From: Sulfolobus sp. SCGC AB-777_G06
Lineage (GTDB): Archaea; Thermoproteota; Thermoprotei_A; Sulfolobales; Sulfolobaceae
DNA: 6,547 nt
Direction of reading: 5' to 3'
Assembly (NCBI GenBank): GCA_003086555.1
Contig: QEFN01000048.1
Coordinates: 1 to 6,547, forward strand
The translations under genes and the position numbers were made by a program. Positions 1 to 6,546 of the stretch are shown one piece after another; within the stretch, counting starts at the first letter, position 1, and each line of letters starts with the position of its first letter. Under the pieces are notes generated by a model. That model worked only from the letters and a program-made list of their open reading frames with translations. It was not told where the DNA came from and did no database searches.

Positions 1-55
1 GGTAGCCGCTGATTACCCATTACCTTATTTTCCAATAGTGGAATTAGAAGAAAGT
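1..55 (+). repeat. Left copy of a perfect 55-bp terminal inverted repeat
   Basis: The first 55 bases are the exact reverse complement of the last 55 bases (6493-6547). The identity stops sharply at base 56, which is G here and T on the reverse complement of the right end. This copy is open coding sequence of the left-edge gene and reads [18 protein letters not shown] in frame from base 2. No direct repeats, transposase or integrase accompany it. It is most likely the original location of this sequence, with the right copy being a chimeric or assembly-derived join. Confidence 0.97.
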
Positions 56-1039
56 GACCTAAACATAGAACAGCTCCCACAATTGTTAAACTATCTTAGT
101 CCAGAAAAAATATTCTGGAGGGAATATGCTAAAATAATCGGACCTGATGGGAGTTCGATAACTACCAGTATGAGTCTTAGAAATAATACTGAACCTATAT
201 ACGTTAGGACACCGATCAAGAAAGAACAGAGAGGCTGGGACTTTAGGATCAACAGTGAAGTGTTAGTAGGATTAATCCGAGATCTAATAAATTGTAAAGA
301 AGGAGAGAGCTATTTTAATCCTTCTCCTTGGACAAGAAAGGATTGGCTAGAAGGTAAAAAAGTCATTATGGAAAGTGGAGAGCTGACAACAATCGACGGT
401 TTAAAGTTTAGAGAACATGAACTAGACAAGAAAACTCCTCCGTTTTCGATAGATATACCCTTCTATAACCCCACCTACTATTATATGAACCCGTTTATAC
501 TAAATTTTGACGAGAAAGTAGAAGGAAAATCTAATTTCTTCTCAGTGGAACTTCATAAAGCAATAACCTTTGCCACTGCATCAGAGATCGTACTGTTTAA
601 AGACAACAGATCATTAAGAGTTGAGGGTAGCTCAGAAGTAATAGTAACTAAAAGTACCACGTGGAAAGAAGCCAAACCGTATGAACTAGTGTGGAACTTA
701 AAGGTTCCATTTATACACTTAGACTGTAAACCGCCTTTTAATCTCTCTCTTTATAAACTATATCCTAGCGGCATCGTCCCATTTCTCTTTAGATATAAGA
801 ATTACGAACTTACTTTAGGATTAGTGAACCTAAACGACGAGCCTGTAATAGCTAACCTGATCTTATCTGCTAGAATTTCTTCCGCATCTATACTTGATGG
901 AAAAGGAAATGAGGCTGAGAAAATAGAACCTGAGTTCGACAGAGTTAAAATACCTATTCGGAAAAACGGTATAATTTATGTAAAACTTACTCTCAGAAAA
1001 TTACTTGAAAGTTTTCTCAAGCGAAAAATCATAAGTTGA
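2..1039 (+). CDS. Unrecognised beta-rich protein, C-terminal 345 residues (possible glycosidase-like C-terminal domain), 5'-partial
   Basis: The frame is open from base 2 to a TGA at 1037-1039, so the gene very probably enters from beyond the left edge. The GTG at 38 is the first possible start inside the window, but the 12 codons before it read as ordinary protein (VAADYPLPYFPI), so I treat it as an internal Val. I do not recognise the family with certainty. The visible part has no signal peptide or membrane segment. It is rich in aromatic residues and alternating beta-strand patterns, with Trp/Pro-rich stretches such as FNPSPWTRKDW. The last ~90 residues (LGLVNLNDEPV, then SASILDGKGNE, ending in a hydrophobic IIYVKLTL strand) look like the final beta-sandwich of GH38-type alpha-mannosidases. 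That resemblance is from memory and weak, and no catalytic domain is visible. Its 3' end overlaps the convergent regulator gene by 39 bp. The coding region is solid; the function is open. Confidence 0.8.
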   Translation, partial: VAADYPLPYFPIVELEESDLNIEQLPQLLNYLSPEKIFWREYAKIIGPDGSSITTSMSLRNNTEPIYVRTPIKKEQRGWDFRINSEVLVGLIRDLINCKEGESYFNPSPWTRKDWLEGKKVIMESGELTTIDGLKFREHELDKKTPPFSIDIPFYNPTYYYMNPFILNFDEKVEGKSNFFSVELHKAITFATASEIVLFKDNRSLRVEGSSEVIVTKSTTWKEAKPYELVWNLKVPFIHLDCKPPFNLSLYKLYPSGIVPFLFRYKNYELTLGLVNLNDEPVIANLILSARISSASILDGKGNEAEKIEPEFDRVKIPIRKNGIIYVKLTLRKLLESFLKRKIIS

Positions 1040-1408
1040 AGATAGAGTCTCTACTATACAATGTGACATCTGATAACCTTGTTTAATCAGTACTCTTTTT
1101 CCTTCAGCACATAACATACAATAATATGATGATATTGAAGCACCGTCTTTACCGTTCTTAGATGAAATAATCCTTATAAAACCTTCTATCATTTCCATAA
1201 ACTTCTTATCTTTTTTCAAGACATCCTTTATTGCATTACCTCTTCTCTTTTTTATATAATTCTCTACAGCTGCCGGTGTTAAACCCATTAATTCCGCCGT
1301 CTTGTAGATCGAAACGTTATTTTCGACAACTAGTTTCTCAGCTATCAAAGCCCTAACAGCAGGTAGGATCTCTTTAACCGAATATTCACAAGGCAATGTA
1401 AGTTGCAA
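1001..1408 (-). CDS. Archaeal HTH transcriptional regulator, COG2522-like, with Cys-rich C-terminal part
   Basis: A 135-residue protein predicted to bind DNA in the cytoplasm. Residues 6-20 (PCEYSVKEILPAVRA) and the helix-turn-helix at about 33-57 (SIYKTAELMGLTPAAVENYIKKRRG) follow the pattern I know from COG2522: a 'LPA(L/V)RA' opening, an XRE/Fis-like HTH with 'AELxGLTxAAVxxYxxxxRG', then a short C-terminal tail. That tail carries C97-M-L-C100 and C117, with C7 near the N terminus, so a metal, Fe-S or redox-sensing role is conceivable but is inference. The start is uncertain. The longest form begins at TTG 1408, right after an in-frame TGA. A second TTG at 1396 would give MPCEYSV, closer to how relatives begin, with GAGAAGG 13 nt upstream. 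The gene lies 64 bp downstream of nrdJ on the same strand, so it could be read through from it. It converges on and overlaps the left-edge gene. Its regulatory target is unknown; autoregulation or control of nrdJ is possible. Confidence 0.82.
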   Translation of the reverse strand: MQLTLPCEYSVKEILPAVRALIAEKLVVENNVSIYKTAELMGLTPAAVENYIKKRRGNAIKDVLKKDKKFMEMIEGFIRIISSKNGKDGASISSYYCMLCAEGKRVLIKQGYQMSHCIVETLSSTYDFSLEKTFK

Positions 1409-1435
1409 ACCTTCTCAAGAATATGATATACCGTC

Positions 1436-1447
1436 ATAATTAAAAAA
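1436..1447 (-). promoter_or_regulatory. AT-rich box: possible TATA element for the HTH gene and/or oligo-T terminator of nrdJ
   Basis: On the minus strand this reads TTTTTTAATTAT. It begins 26 nt after the nrdJ stop codon and ends 28 nt before the TTG at 1408. The T6 run is the type of signal that ends archaeal transcripts. The AT-rich segment is also at a usable distance for a TATA box driving the downstream regulator. Sequence alone does not separate the two roles, and partial readthrough from nrdJ is equally possible. Confidence 0.4.
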
Positions 1448-1472
1448 TATTAATATTATAATGCTTAGCGTT

Positions 1473-3971
1473 TCACAACTCACAAGTCTTACAACCACCG
1501 CTGTAGGTTTCCGAGACCTCCACATATTTGCTTTGGGATATCCTAAGTGAGGAGGGCAGAGGAGACTGTATCTTCTTTTCCTCTTTCATCTTTTTCTCAG
1601 CTTCTTCCCTCTCCTTCTTTATGCCGAAGTATATGACCTGTTGCGATTTAGATCTATCTCTGTAAACCGTCACACCTTTGATACCAAGTTTCCACGCCAG
1701 CAAGTACACCTTCTCGACAGTTTCTGGAGGCTCTTCACTTCTCAAGTTAATAGTCTTTGACGTACCGCTGTCGTTCCACTGTTGCCACGAGGCTTGGTGT
1801 AGTAAGTGGAACTCTGGTGGTACTTCGTGTGCAGTCCTAAATATCCTCCTCATACTCTTGGGCATGAAGGGGTTCTCTCCTATCATGCCAGTTTCAGCAA
1901 CTTTCTTAACTACTTCTGGGTCGTCAAGCTCATATTTTCTCAGGTACTCGAGGAATAACGGGTCTATTTCTATAAACTTACCCACAGCTACGTTCCTGAT
2001 GAAGGCTAATGCAAATAACGGCTCTATAGAAGAAGACGTCCCTGCTATGATTGAGATAGTACCAGTTGGAGCTACCGAGACGACGGTCGAGTTTCTCACA
2101 CCGTGTTTAATTCTCTCTCCTTTAAGTTGGTCAAAATCGAGTTTGTCAACGACCTCGGTCAGTTTTTTAACTTCTGAACTTACTCTACCTTCAACACCTA
2201 CCGTTGAGAGGAGTTGGTCAAATGGTAATGCACTCTCCCATATGTCTTTGTAACGTCTTGGGTCGTATGCAGGGAAGACGCCTTTCTCCTTAGCCAGCTC
2301 TATTGACGTTTTGAAAGCGTGGTAGTAGATGAACTTGGCTAGCTGGTAAGACAAGTATACAGCATCTATACTGTCGTATTGAATGCCTAACTTGATTAGC
2401 ATTCTAGCTAAGCCCATAACGCCTAGTCCTACCTTTCTAGTTCTCTTTGTAGCTTCCTCAATCTGTTTGAGCGGGTAACGGTTTGCATCGATCACATTGT
2501 CTAACAACCTCACACCGTAACGTATAGTTTCTGCTAATCCTTCCCAGTCAATTACTGGTTTGCCGTTCCTCTCTACTACGAACTTCTCTAAGTTGATTGA
2601 ACCTAAGTTACAACTCTCCCATGCTAATAACGGCTCTTCACCGCACGGGTTAGTAGCTTGTATCTTGCCCAAGTACCATACGGGGTGCCTCCTGTTAATA
2701 GTGTCTATGAAGAGTAGACCAGGGTCGCCGCTGTCCCAAGCACCTTTAACGATCTCGTCAAACAGATCCTTGGCATTTACCCACTTCACTATAGCCCCCT
2801 CTTTTTCTGCAATAGCCAAAGCCTCGTCAACTGTTATAATAATGCTTTCATCGAGGTAAACTGAACCTCCTCTCTCCTCTAATTCTCTTAGTATTTCTTC
2901 TTGTATCCATTCCTCATCCATGTAACCTCTAGCCTTAACAATATAGTACTCGTAGTCTTTACCAGGGATCTTGGTCTTTCTCGGGTTAATTAGCGGGACT
3001 GTCTCACCTCTCTCCACTGCTTTCATGAAGTAGTCGTAAACGCCAACTGATATGTTGAAGTTCTGTAATTGTACGTCCTTCAGCTGACCAGTCTTAGCTT
3101 TAATGAAGTCCTCTATGTCAGCGTGCCACGCATGCATTACTCCCATATTTGCCCCCCTCCTCTTTCCACCCTGCTTTACTACGTCAGTAGACACGTCAAA
3201 GATCCTCATGAAGGATATGGGGCCTGAGGCTACTCCAGCGGTTGAGGCTACTACATCTCCTTTAGGTCTTAGTTCTGAGAAGTCGAAGCCTGTACCTCCT
3301 CCCTGTTGATGAACTACTGCCATAGCCCTTAATGCGTCGTATATTCCTTCACCGTTTTGGGTTACCATTGAGTCTCTGACTGGTATTACGAAGCATGCTG
3401 AGAGTATACCTAGCCTTGTACCACTGTTCATTAAGGTAGGTGTGTTTGGTAAGAACTTAAGTTCTGACATTATCTCGTAGAACTTCTCCTCTACTTCTTT
3501 CCTCCTTTCCTCGTTTTTTGCCAGAAATGAGGCTACTCTTCTGAACATCATTTGCGGGGTTTCTATGTAACGGAGTGTGTCGGGATTCTTAAGTAGATAC
3601 CTAGCTTCTAGGACTTTCAACGCATTGTATGTTAACAGTAAGTCCTTTGGGTCGAAATCCTTCCATTTGCCTTTGCCGAAAACGTGATTGTAAATCCTTG
3701 CTAGGACGAAACGTTTGGCTGTCTCCATTAACTCTGGATAGTCTAATGAGTGTTCTATGAGGTTCCTTTCAACGATATCGGCTATCGTCCTACTGTCTAT
3801 TGCGTTGTCCTTTGCATTTTGGGCTATGTCGTTTAGTATCCCGTCAATCACTTCTTCTGGTAATGATAGCTTTGAAAAAATCTTTTCGGACTTAAACTCT
3901 TCGACTGAGTTATTACGTTTGATGACCTTAAGCTTAGCGAGAGAGAGTACACTGATCTGTACTTTTTGCAT
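1473..3971 (-). CDS. nrdJ: Class II (adenosylcobalamin-dependent) ribonucleoside-diphosphate reductase NrdJ
   Basis: This enzyme reduces ribonucleotides to deoxyribonucleotides for DNA synthesis, using a thiyl radical generated from adenosylcobalamin. At 832 residues it appears complete. Visible parts, in order: an ATP-cone at about 14-98 ([18 protein letters not shown]), the allosteric on/off domain; [10 protein letters not shown] at 176-185; redox Cys193 in LSACFVIPV; substrate loop QGGGTGF (223-229); the catalytic finger-loop NPCGE (Asn441, Cys443, Glu445), with Cys443 as the expected thiyl-radical residue; Cys454 in [10 protein letters not shown], the partner of Cys193; phosphate-binding [17 protein letters not shown] (635-651); the class II-type [14 protein letters not shown] (766-779); and a C-terminal Cys827-x-x-Cys830 tail that would re-reduce the active-site pair. 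The tyrosine pair of class I NrdA near the C-terminal end is not seen, and no small radical subunit gene is nearby, which supports class II. About 60 residues (331-393) between LINPRKTK and [10 protein letters not shown] look like extra sequence relative to bacterial NrdJ. A TATA box about 27 nt before the ATG indicates a leaderless or near-leaderless transcript and supports this start. Confidence 0.96.
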   Translation of the reverse strand: MQKVQISVLSLAKLKVIKRNNSVEEFKSEKIFSKLSLPEEVIDGILNDIAQNAKDNAIDSRTIADIVERNLIEHSLDYPELMETAKRFVLARIYNHVFGKGKWKDFDPKDLLLTYNALKVLEARYLLKNPDTLRYIETPQMMFRRVASFLAKNEERRKEVEEKFYEIMSELKFLPNTPTLMNSGTRLGILSACFVIPVRDSMVTQNGEGIYDALRAMAVVHQQGGGTGFDFSELRPKGDVVASTAGVASGPISFMRIFDVSTDVVKQGGKRRGANMGVMHAWHADIEDFIKAKTGQLKDVQLQNFNISVGVYDYFMKAVERGETVPLINPRKTKIPGKDYEYYIVKARGYMDEEWIQEEILRELEERGGSVYLDESIIITVDEALAIAEKEGAIVKWVNAKDLFDEIVKGAWDSGDPGLLFIDTINRRHPVWYLGKIQATNPCGEEPLLAWESCNLGSINLEKFVVERNGKPVIDWEGLAETIRYGVRLLDNVIDANRYPLKQIEEATKRTRKVGLGVMGLARMLIKLGIQYDSIDAVYLSYQLAKFIYYHAFKTSIELAKEKGVFPAYDPRRYKDIWESALPFDQLLSTVGVEGRVSSEVKKLTEVVDKLDFDQLKGERIKHGVRNSTVVSVAPTGTISIIAGTSSSIEPLFALAFIRNVAVGKFIEIDPLFLEYLRKYELDDPEVVKKVAETGMIGENPFMPKSMRRIFRTAHEVPPEFHLLHQASWQQWNDSGTSKTINLRSEEPPETVEKVYLLAWKLGIKGVTVYRDRSKSQQVIYFGIKKEREEAEKKMKEEKKIQSPLPSSLRISQSKYVEVSETYSGGCKTCEL

Positions 3972-3997
3972 TAGTTATCATCTATTCTTCTCAAATG

Positions 3998-4004
3998 ATA
4001 TAAA
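3998..4004 (-). promoter_or_regulatory. TATA box of nrdJ
   Basis: The minus strand reads TTTATAT here, inside GACTTATTTATATC. Its downstream edge is 26 nt from the ATG at 3971, so transcription would begin within a few bases of the start codon. This is the leaderless arrangement common in Sulfolobales. No separate ribosome-binding site is needed; the GATGATAA just before the start is at best a weak one. Confidence 0.7.
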
Positions 4005-4024
4005 TAAGTCATAGCCGAATTAAC

Positions 4025-4039
4025 TATGGTATTACCATA
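4025..4039. promoter_or_regulatory. Perfect 15-bp palindrome upstream of nrdJ, candidate operator
   Basis: TATGGTA-T-TACCATA is a perfect inverted repeat with 7-bp arms and a single central base. It lies 20 bp upstream of the nrdJ TATA box and about 60 bp downstream of the acs stop codon. An overlapping second pair, GGTAT (4028-4032) and ATACC (4039-4043), extends the symmetry. The position just upstream of TATA/BRE suits an activator or a dimeric HTH repressor. The binding protein is unknown. It does not look like a terminator, because the arms are short and no T-run follows directly on either strand. Confidence 0.45.
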
Positions 4040-4050
4040 TACCACAACTT

Positions 4051-4093
4051 AAAAAGGTAAGATACGCTCGTTGTATCAAAAATTAAGGAAAAA
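4051..4093 (-). terminator. Oligo-T terminator cluster downstream of acs
   Basis: Reading away from the acs stop (minus strand), three separate T5 runs occur at 4089-4093, 4078-4082 and 4051-4055 within about 50 nt. None is preceded by a stem-loop. Archaeal RNA polymerase, particularly in crenarchaea, stops at such oligo-T tracts, so this is the probable acs 3' end. It lies upstream of the nrdJ promoter and would insulate nrdJ from acs transcription. Confidence 0.5.
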
Positions 4094-4099
4094 GTGAGT

Positions 4100-6037
4100 T
4101 TATTGTTGATTCTTCTGACTCTGAATTTCTTTAGAGAATTCCTCTGCGATCTTTTTCAGTTCTTCAACTGACGTTTCGTCCTCTAGTGTAGTTATATCAC
4201 CTAACGTTTGCCCAGAGATTACGCTTCTTACAATTCTTCTCATTATCTTCCCTGACCTGGTCTTCGGTAATTTACTTACGAAGTATAACCCACCAAACAC
4301 TACTATGGGACCTAAGTTATTCCTAACGTATTCAATTAACGTCTTTCTCAATTCATCTGAAGGTTGATATCCTTGTTTCAATACTACTGCTGCAACAGCC
4401 ACCTCTCCTCTAACGGGATCTGGTATACCTATTACGGCTGATTCTGCGACAGCCGGATGTGAGATTAAGACGTCTTCTATCTCCCTAGTTCCAATTCTGT
4501 GCCCTGCTATCTTCAACACCTCATCTGCTCTTCCCAAAATGTAGAAGAATACATCTTCGTCCTTTACTGCATAATCCCCTGGATAGTAGACTCCTTGGAA
4601 CTTAGAGAAATAAGTCTTTATATATCTCTCTGGATCTCCCCATACTCCAGCCAACATACCTGGCCACGGTCTCTTGATAACTATATAGCCTTTCTCTCTC
4701 GGTTTCGTGGGTTTACCTTCATCATTAAACACATCAGCGTCTACTCCGGGTAATGGAAGTCCGTTAGCACTGGGCTTAAGCATGTAATTCCCTAACCCTG
4801 GAGTTGCTGAAATCATTATACCTCCCGTCTCCGTTTGCCACCAAGTGTCTACTATAGGTAGTTGAGACCTTCCGACATTCTTGAAATACCATCTCCATGC
4901 TTCAGGATTGATAGGCTCTCCTACGCTTCCTAATAATCTCAAACTTGATAAGTCGTGCTTCTTTACCCACTCTTCTCCGTATCTCATTAATGTTCTCACA
5001 GCCGTTGGAGAAGTGTAAAATACTGTTACATTATACTTCTCTACTAACTCCCACCATTTATCGGGGTTAGGATAGTCTGGAACTCCCTCATACATCAGCA
5101 CTGTGGCACCGTTCTGTAAGGGACCGTAAACTATGTATGAGTGTCCGGTGATCCAACCTATGTCTGCAGTGTTGAAGAACACGTCTTCGTCTCTCAAATC
5201 AAAAACCCACTTAGTGGTTAGGTAAGTCCAGAGACCGTAACCACCATGTAAGTGATAAATACCTTTAGGCTTTCCAGTTGTCCCAGAAGTATATAAGATG
5301 AATAAGGGATCTATTGCATCAGTCATTTCTGGCTCTACTTTCTTATAACCCACTCTCTTTATCAATTCTTGATATAGTACGTCTCTTTCTTCATTTAATT
5401 CTATCTCTTCGTCCCTCTTAATGACCAGAACCTTTTCTACTGTTGGAGTTTGAGAAACAGCTTCGTCTATTATTCTCTTGAGTTCTACCCTCTTACCCCT
5501 CCTCATGGTATGCGAAGTAGTTATAACGAGTTTTGCCTTAGCATCATTTATTCTGTCAACTACAGCTTGTGTGGAAAAGCCTGAGAACACTACGCTATGA
5601 ATTGCACCGATTCTTGCACACGCTAACATTGCCATAGGCAATTCCGGCATCAAAGGAAGGTAGATCAGGACTCTGTCTCCCTTTTGAACGCCTAAATCTT
5701 GTAGTATTTTCGCAAACCTGTTTACTTCATTATATAGTTGTGAATAGGTTAAACTTCTGCTCTCGCCCTTTTCGTTTTCCCAATAAATTGCTACTTTATT
5801 CCCCTTAGTCTTTAAGTGACGATCTAAAGTGTTATACGTTATGTTAACTTTTCCTCCTATAAACCACCTGTAGAACGGTGCATTACTCTCGTCGAGAACT
5901 TTCTGGAATGGTGAAAACCATTCTATCTCTTCAGCCATTTTCCTCCAGAATTTTTCCGGTTCTTCGAGTGATTCTTTGTAAAGTTGTTTATAAGGCGGTT
6001 GGTAATATCTCTCCTCAAAAGGTAGGTTTTCTGCCAT
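4100..6037 (-). CDS. acs: Acetyl-CoA synthetase (AMP-forming)
   Basis: This cytoplasmic enzyme converts acetate, ATP and CoA into acetyl-CoA, AMP and pyrophosphate through an acetyl-adenylate. At 645 residues it has the normal Acs length. Visible: the N-terminal Acs domain with YQPPYKQLYKES at 12-23; the P-loop YTSGTTGKPKG at 249-259; ADIGWITGHSYIVYGPL at 291-307; GSVGEPINPEAW at 370-381; DTWWQTETGG at 397-406; the hinge/CoA region GRADEVLKIAGHRIG at 502-516; and PKTRSGKIMRR at 591-601 with catalytic Lys597, the residue acetylated in bacterial Acs. The acetate-pocket residues of Salmonella Acs (Val310, Thr311, Val386, Trp414) correspond to Ile296, Thr297, Val372 and Trp400. The bulky Trp400 favours a short acyl group. 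Sulfolobales also have related propionyl- and 3-hydroxypropionyl-CoA synthetases of the 3HP/4HB carbon-fixation cycle, so substrate breadth is not settled by sequence. The divergent SatP-type transporter favours acetate. The ATG with TATAATG context and a TATA box 24 nt upstream support the start. Confidence 0.94.
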   Translation of the reverse strand: MAENLPFEERYYQPPYKQLYKESLEEPEKFWRKMAEEIEWFSPFQKVLDESNAPFYRWFIGGKVNITYNTLDRHLKTKGNKVAIYWENEKGESRSLTYSQLYNEVNRFAKILQDLGVQKGDRVLIYLPLMPELPMAMLACARIGAIHSVVFSGFSTQAVVDRINDAKAKLVITTSHTMRRGKRVELKRIIDEAVSQTPTVEKVLVIKRDEEIELNEERDVLYQELIKRVGYKKVEPEMTDAIDPLFILYTSGTTGKPKGIYHLHGGYGLWTYLTTKWVFDLRDEDVFFNTADIGWITGHSYIVYGPLQNGATVLMYEGVPDYPNPDKWWELVEKYNVTVFYTSPTAVRTLMRYGEEWVKKHDLSSLRLLGSVGEPINPEAWRWYFKNVGRSQLPIVDTWWQTETGGIMISATPGLGNYMLKPSANGLPLPGVDADVFNDEGKPTKPREKGYIVIKRPWPGMLAGVWGDPERYIKTYFSKFQGVYYPGDYAVKDEDVFFYILGRADEVLKIAGHRIGTREIEDVLISHPAVAESAVIGIPDPVRGEVAVAAVVLKQGYQPSDELRKTLIEYVRNNLGPIVVFGGLYFVSKLPKTRSGKIMRRIVRSVISGQTLGDITTLEDETSVEELKKIAEEFSKEIQSQKNQQ

Positions 6038-6060
6038 TATAAATCTCTTTAAGTTTGCCG

Positions 6061-6068
6061 TATTTAAA
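6061..6068 (-). promoter_or_regulatory. TATA box of acs
   Basis: The minus strand reads TTTAAATA, within the 10-bp palindrome TATTTAAATA (6061-6070). Its downstream edge is 23 nt from the ATG at 6037, giving a leaderless or very short-leader transcript. It directly abuts the satP TATA-like box on the other strand, so the two promoters occupy the same roughly 16 bp and cannot easily be bound independently. Confidence 0.6.
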
Positions 6069-6076
6069 TATAAAAT
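6069..6076 (+). promoter_or_regulatory. TATA box of satP
   Basis: TATAAAAT ends 23 nt before the ATG at 6100, the distance expected for a leaderless archaeal transcript. The stretch between box and start (AAATTAAAACTGTTAGGTTTGTA) has no convincing Shine-Dalgarno sequence. It lies back to back with the acs TATA box in a 62-bp intergenic region. Confidence 0.55.
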
Positions 6077-6099
6077 AAATTAAAACTGTTAGGTTTGTA

Positions 6100-6504
6100 A
6101 TGACGGAAGAAAAAAGAGTAAATCCAGCTCCTCTAGGGCTTTCCGGATTCGCCTTAACTACGTTAGTACTTAGCTCTTTTAACGCAGGGTTGTTATCTGC
6201 ACAAGGAGAGGGTGTAGTAATAGGCTTAGCCCTTTTCTACGGTGGACTAGCTCAATTAGTAGCGGGAGTAATAGAGTGGAGGGCCGGAAATACGTTCGGT
6301 TATGTAGCGTTATTTACTTACGGAGCCTTTTGGGAATGGTATTTGTTTACGGCTATGGGTTTTACCGGAAGCGTAACATCGCAAGGAATAGGCTTATTGT
6401 TAATAGCGTTTGGAATATTCACACTGATAATGTGGTTTGGGACTTTTAGGGCTAATCTATCGCTTTTCCTAACATTTCTGTTTTTATGGATAACTTTCTT
6501 CTAA
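6100..6504 (+). CDS. satP: SatP/GPR1/FUN34/YaaH-family acetate transporter, 3'-truncated at the right-end junction
   Basis: An integral membrane protein expected to import acetate (and perhaps succinate) with protons. The family signature NPAPLGL is at residues 8-14, followed by FYGGLAQ (46-52), GNTFG (63-67), FTYGAFW (72-78) and [11 protein letters not shown] (105-115). Hydrophobic segments at about 13-33, 38-58, 67-87, 95-115 and 119-134 match the first five of the six membrane helices. Complete members are about 190-200 residues; this one stops at 134 in the middle of helix 5, just where relatives continue with FxLLAIG. The last three codons (Thr132, Phe133, Phe134) and the TAA lie inside the 55-bp inverted repeat, which is foreign sequence from the left-edge gene on the other strand. 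The stop is thus not the natural one. I regard the gene as intact in the organism and cut by a chimeric join, although a real disruption is possible. It is divergent from acs, with which it forms an acetate uptake and activation pair. Confidence 0.9.
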   Translation: MTEEKRVNPAPLGLSGFALTTLVLSSFNAGLLSAQGEGVVIGLALFYGGLAQLVAGVIEWRAGNTFGYVALFTYGAFWEWYLFTAMGFTGSVTSQGIGLLLIAFGIFTLIMWFGTFRANLSLFLTFLFLWITFF

Positions 6505-6546
6505 TTCCACTATTGGAAAATAAGGTAATGGGTAATCAGCGGCTAC
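6484..6546 (-). pseudogene. Duplicated fragment of the left-edge gene, broken by a stop codon
   Basis: Read on the minus strand from 6546, the right repeat copy encodes the same [18 protein letters not shown] segment as the left edge. It then leaves the repeat, adds Tyr-Pro and meets TAA at 6484-6486. Beyond the repeat the sequence is satP antisense. This is a fragment, not a gene. It shows that both reading frames fail at the same junction. Confidence 0.85.

Noticed and set aside
38..40. GTG at 38 as the true start of the left-edge gene
   Set aside because: The frame is open to base 2 and its upstream codons look like normal protein; no TATA box or ribosome-binding site fits within the 37 bases available.
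1096..1100. T5 run as plus-strand terminator of the left-edge gene
   Set aside because: A single T5 inside the antisense of the regulator gene is too weak and too frequent in this AT-rich DNA to annotate.
1678..2253. 191-codon plus-strand open frame within nrdJ
   Set aside because: It is antisense to the conserved catalytic part of nrdJ, with low-complexity Ser/Thr/Leu composition typical of a shadow frame. The same applies to the shorter plus-strand frames at 2560-2859, 3103-3309 and 3757-4014.
1473..3971. Intein in the ribonucleotide reductase
   Set aside because: Archaeal reductases often carry inteins, but all catalytic motifs here are contiguous and there is no Cys/Ser...His-Asn splice pattern or homing endonuclease motif; the total length is normal.
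3972..4099. Cobalamin riboswitch upstream of nrdJ
   Set aside because: The whole gap is 128 bp, the predicted transcript is essentially leaderless, and no B12-box-like sequence was recognised.
4499..4753. 84-codon plus-strand open frame within acs
   Set aside because: It is antisense to the conserved C-terminal domain of acs and has no family resemblance or promoter.
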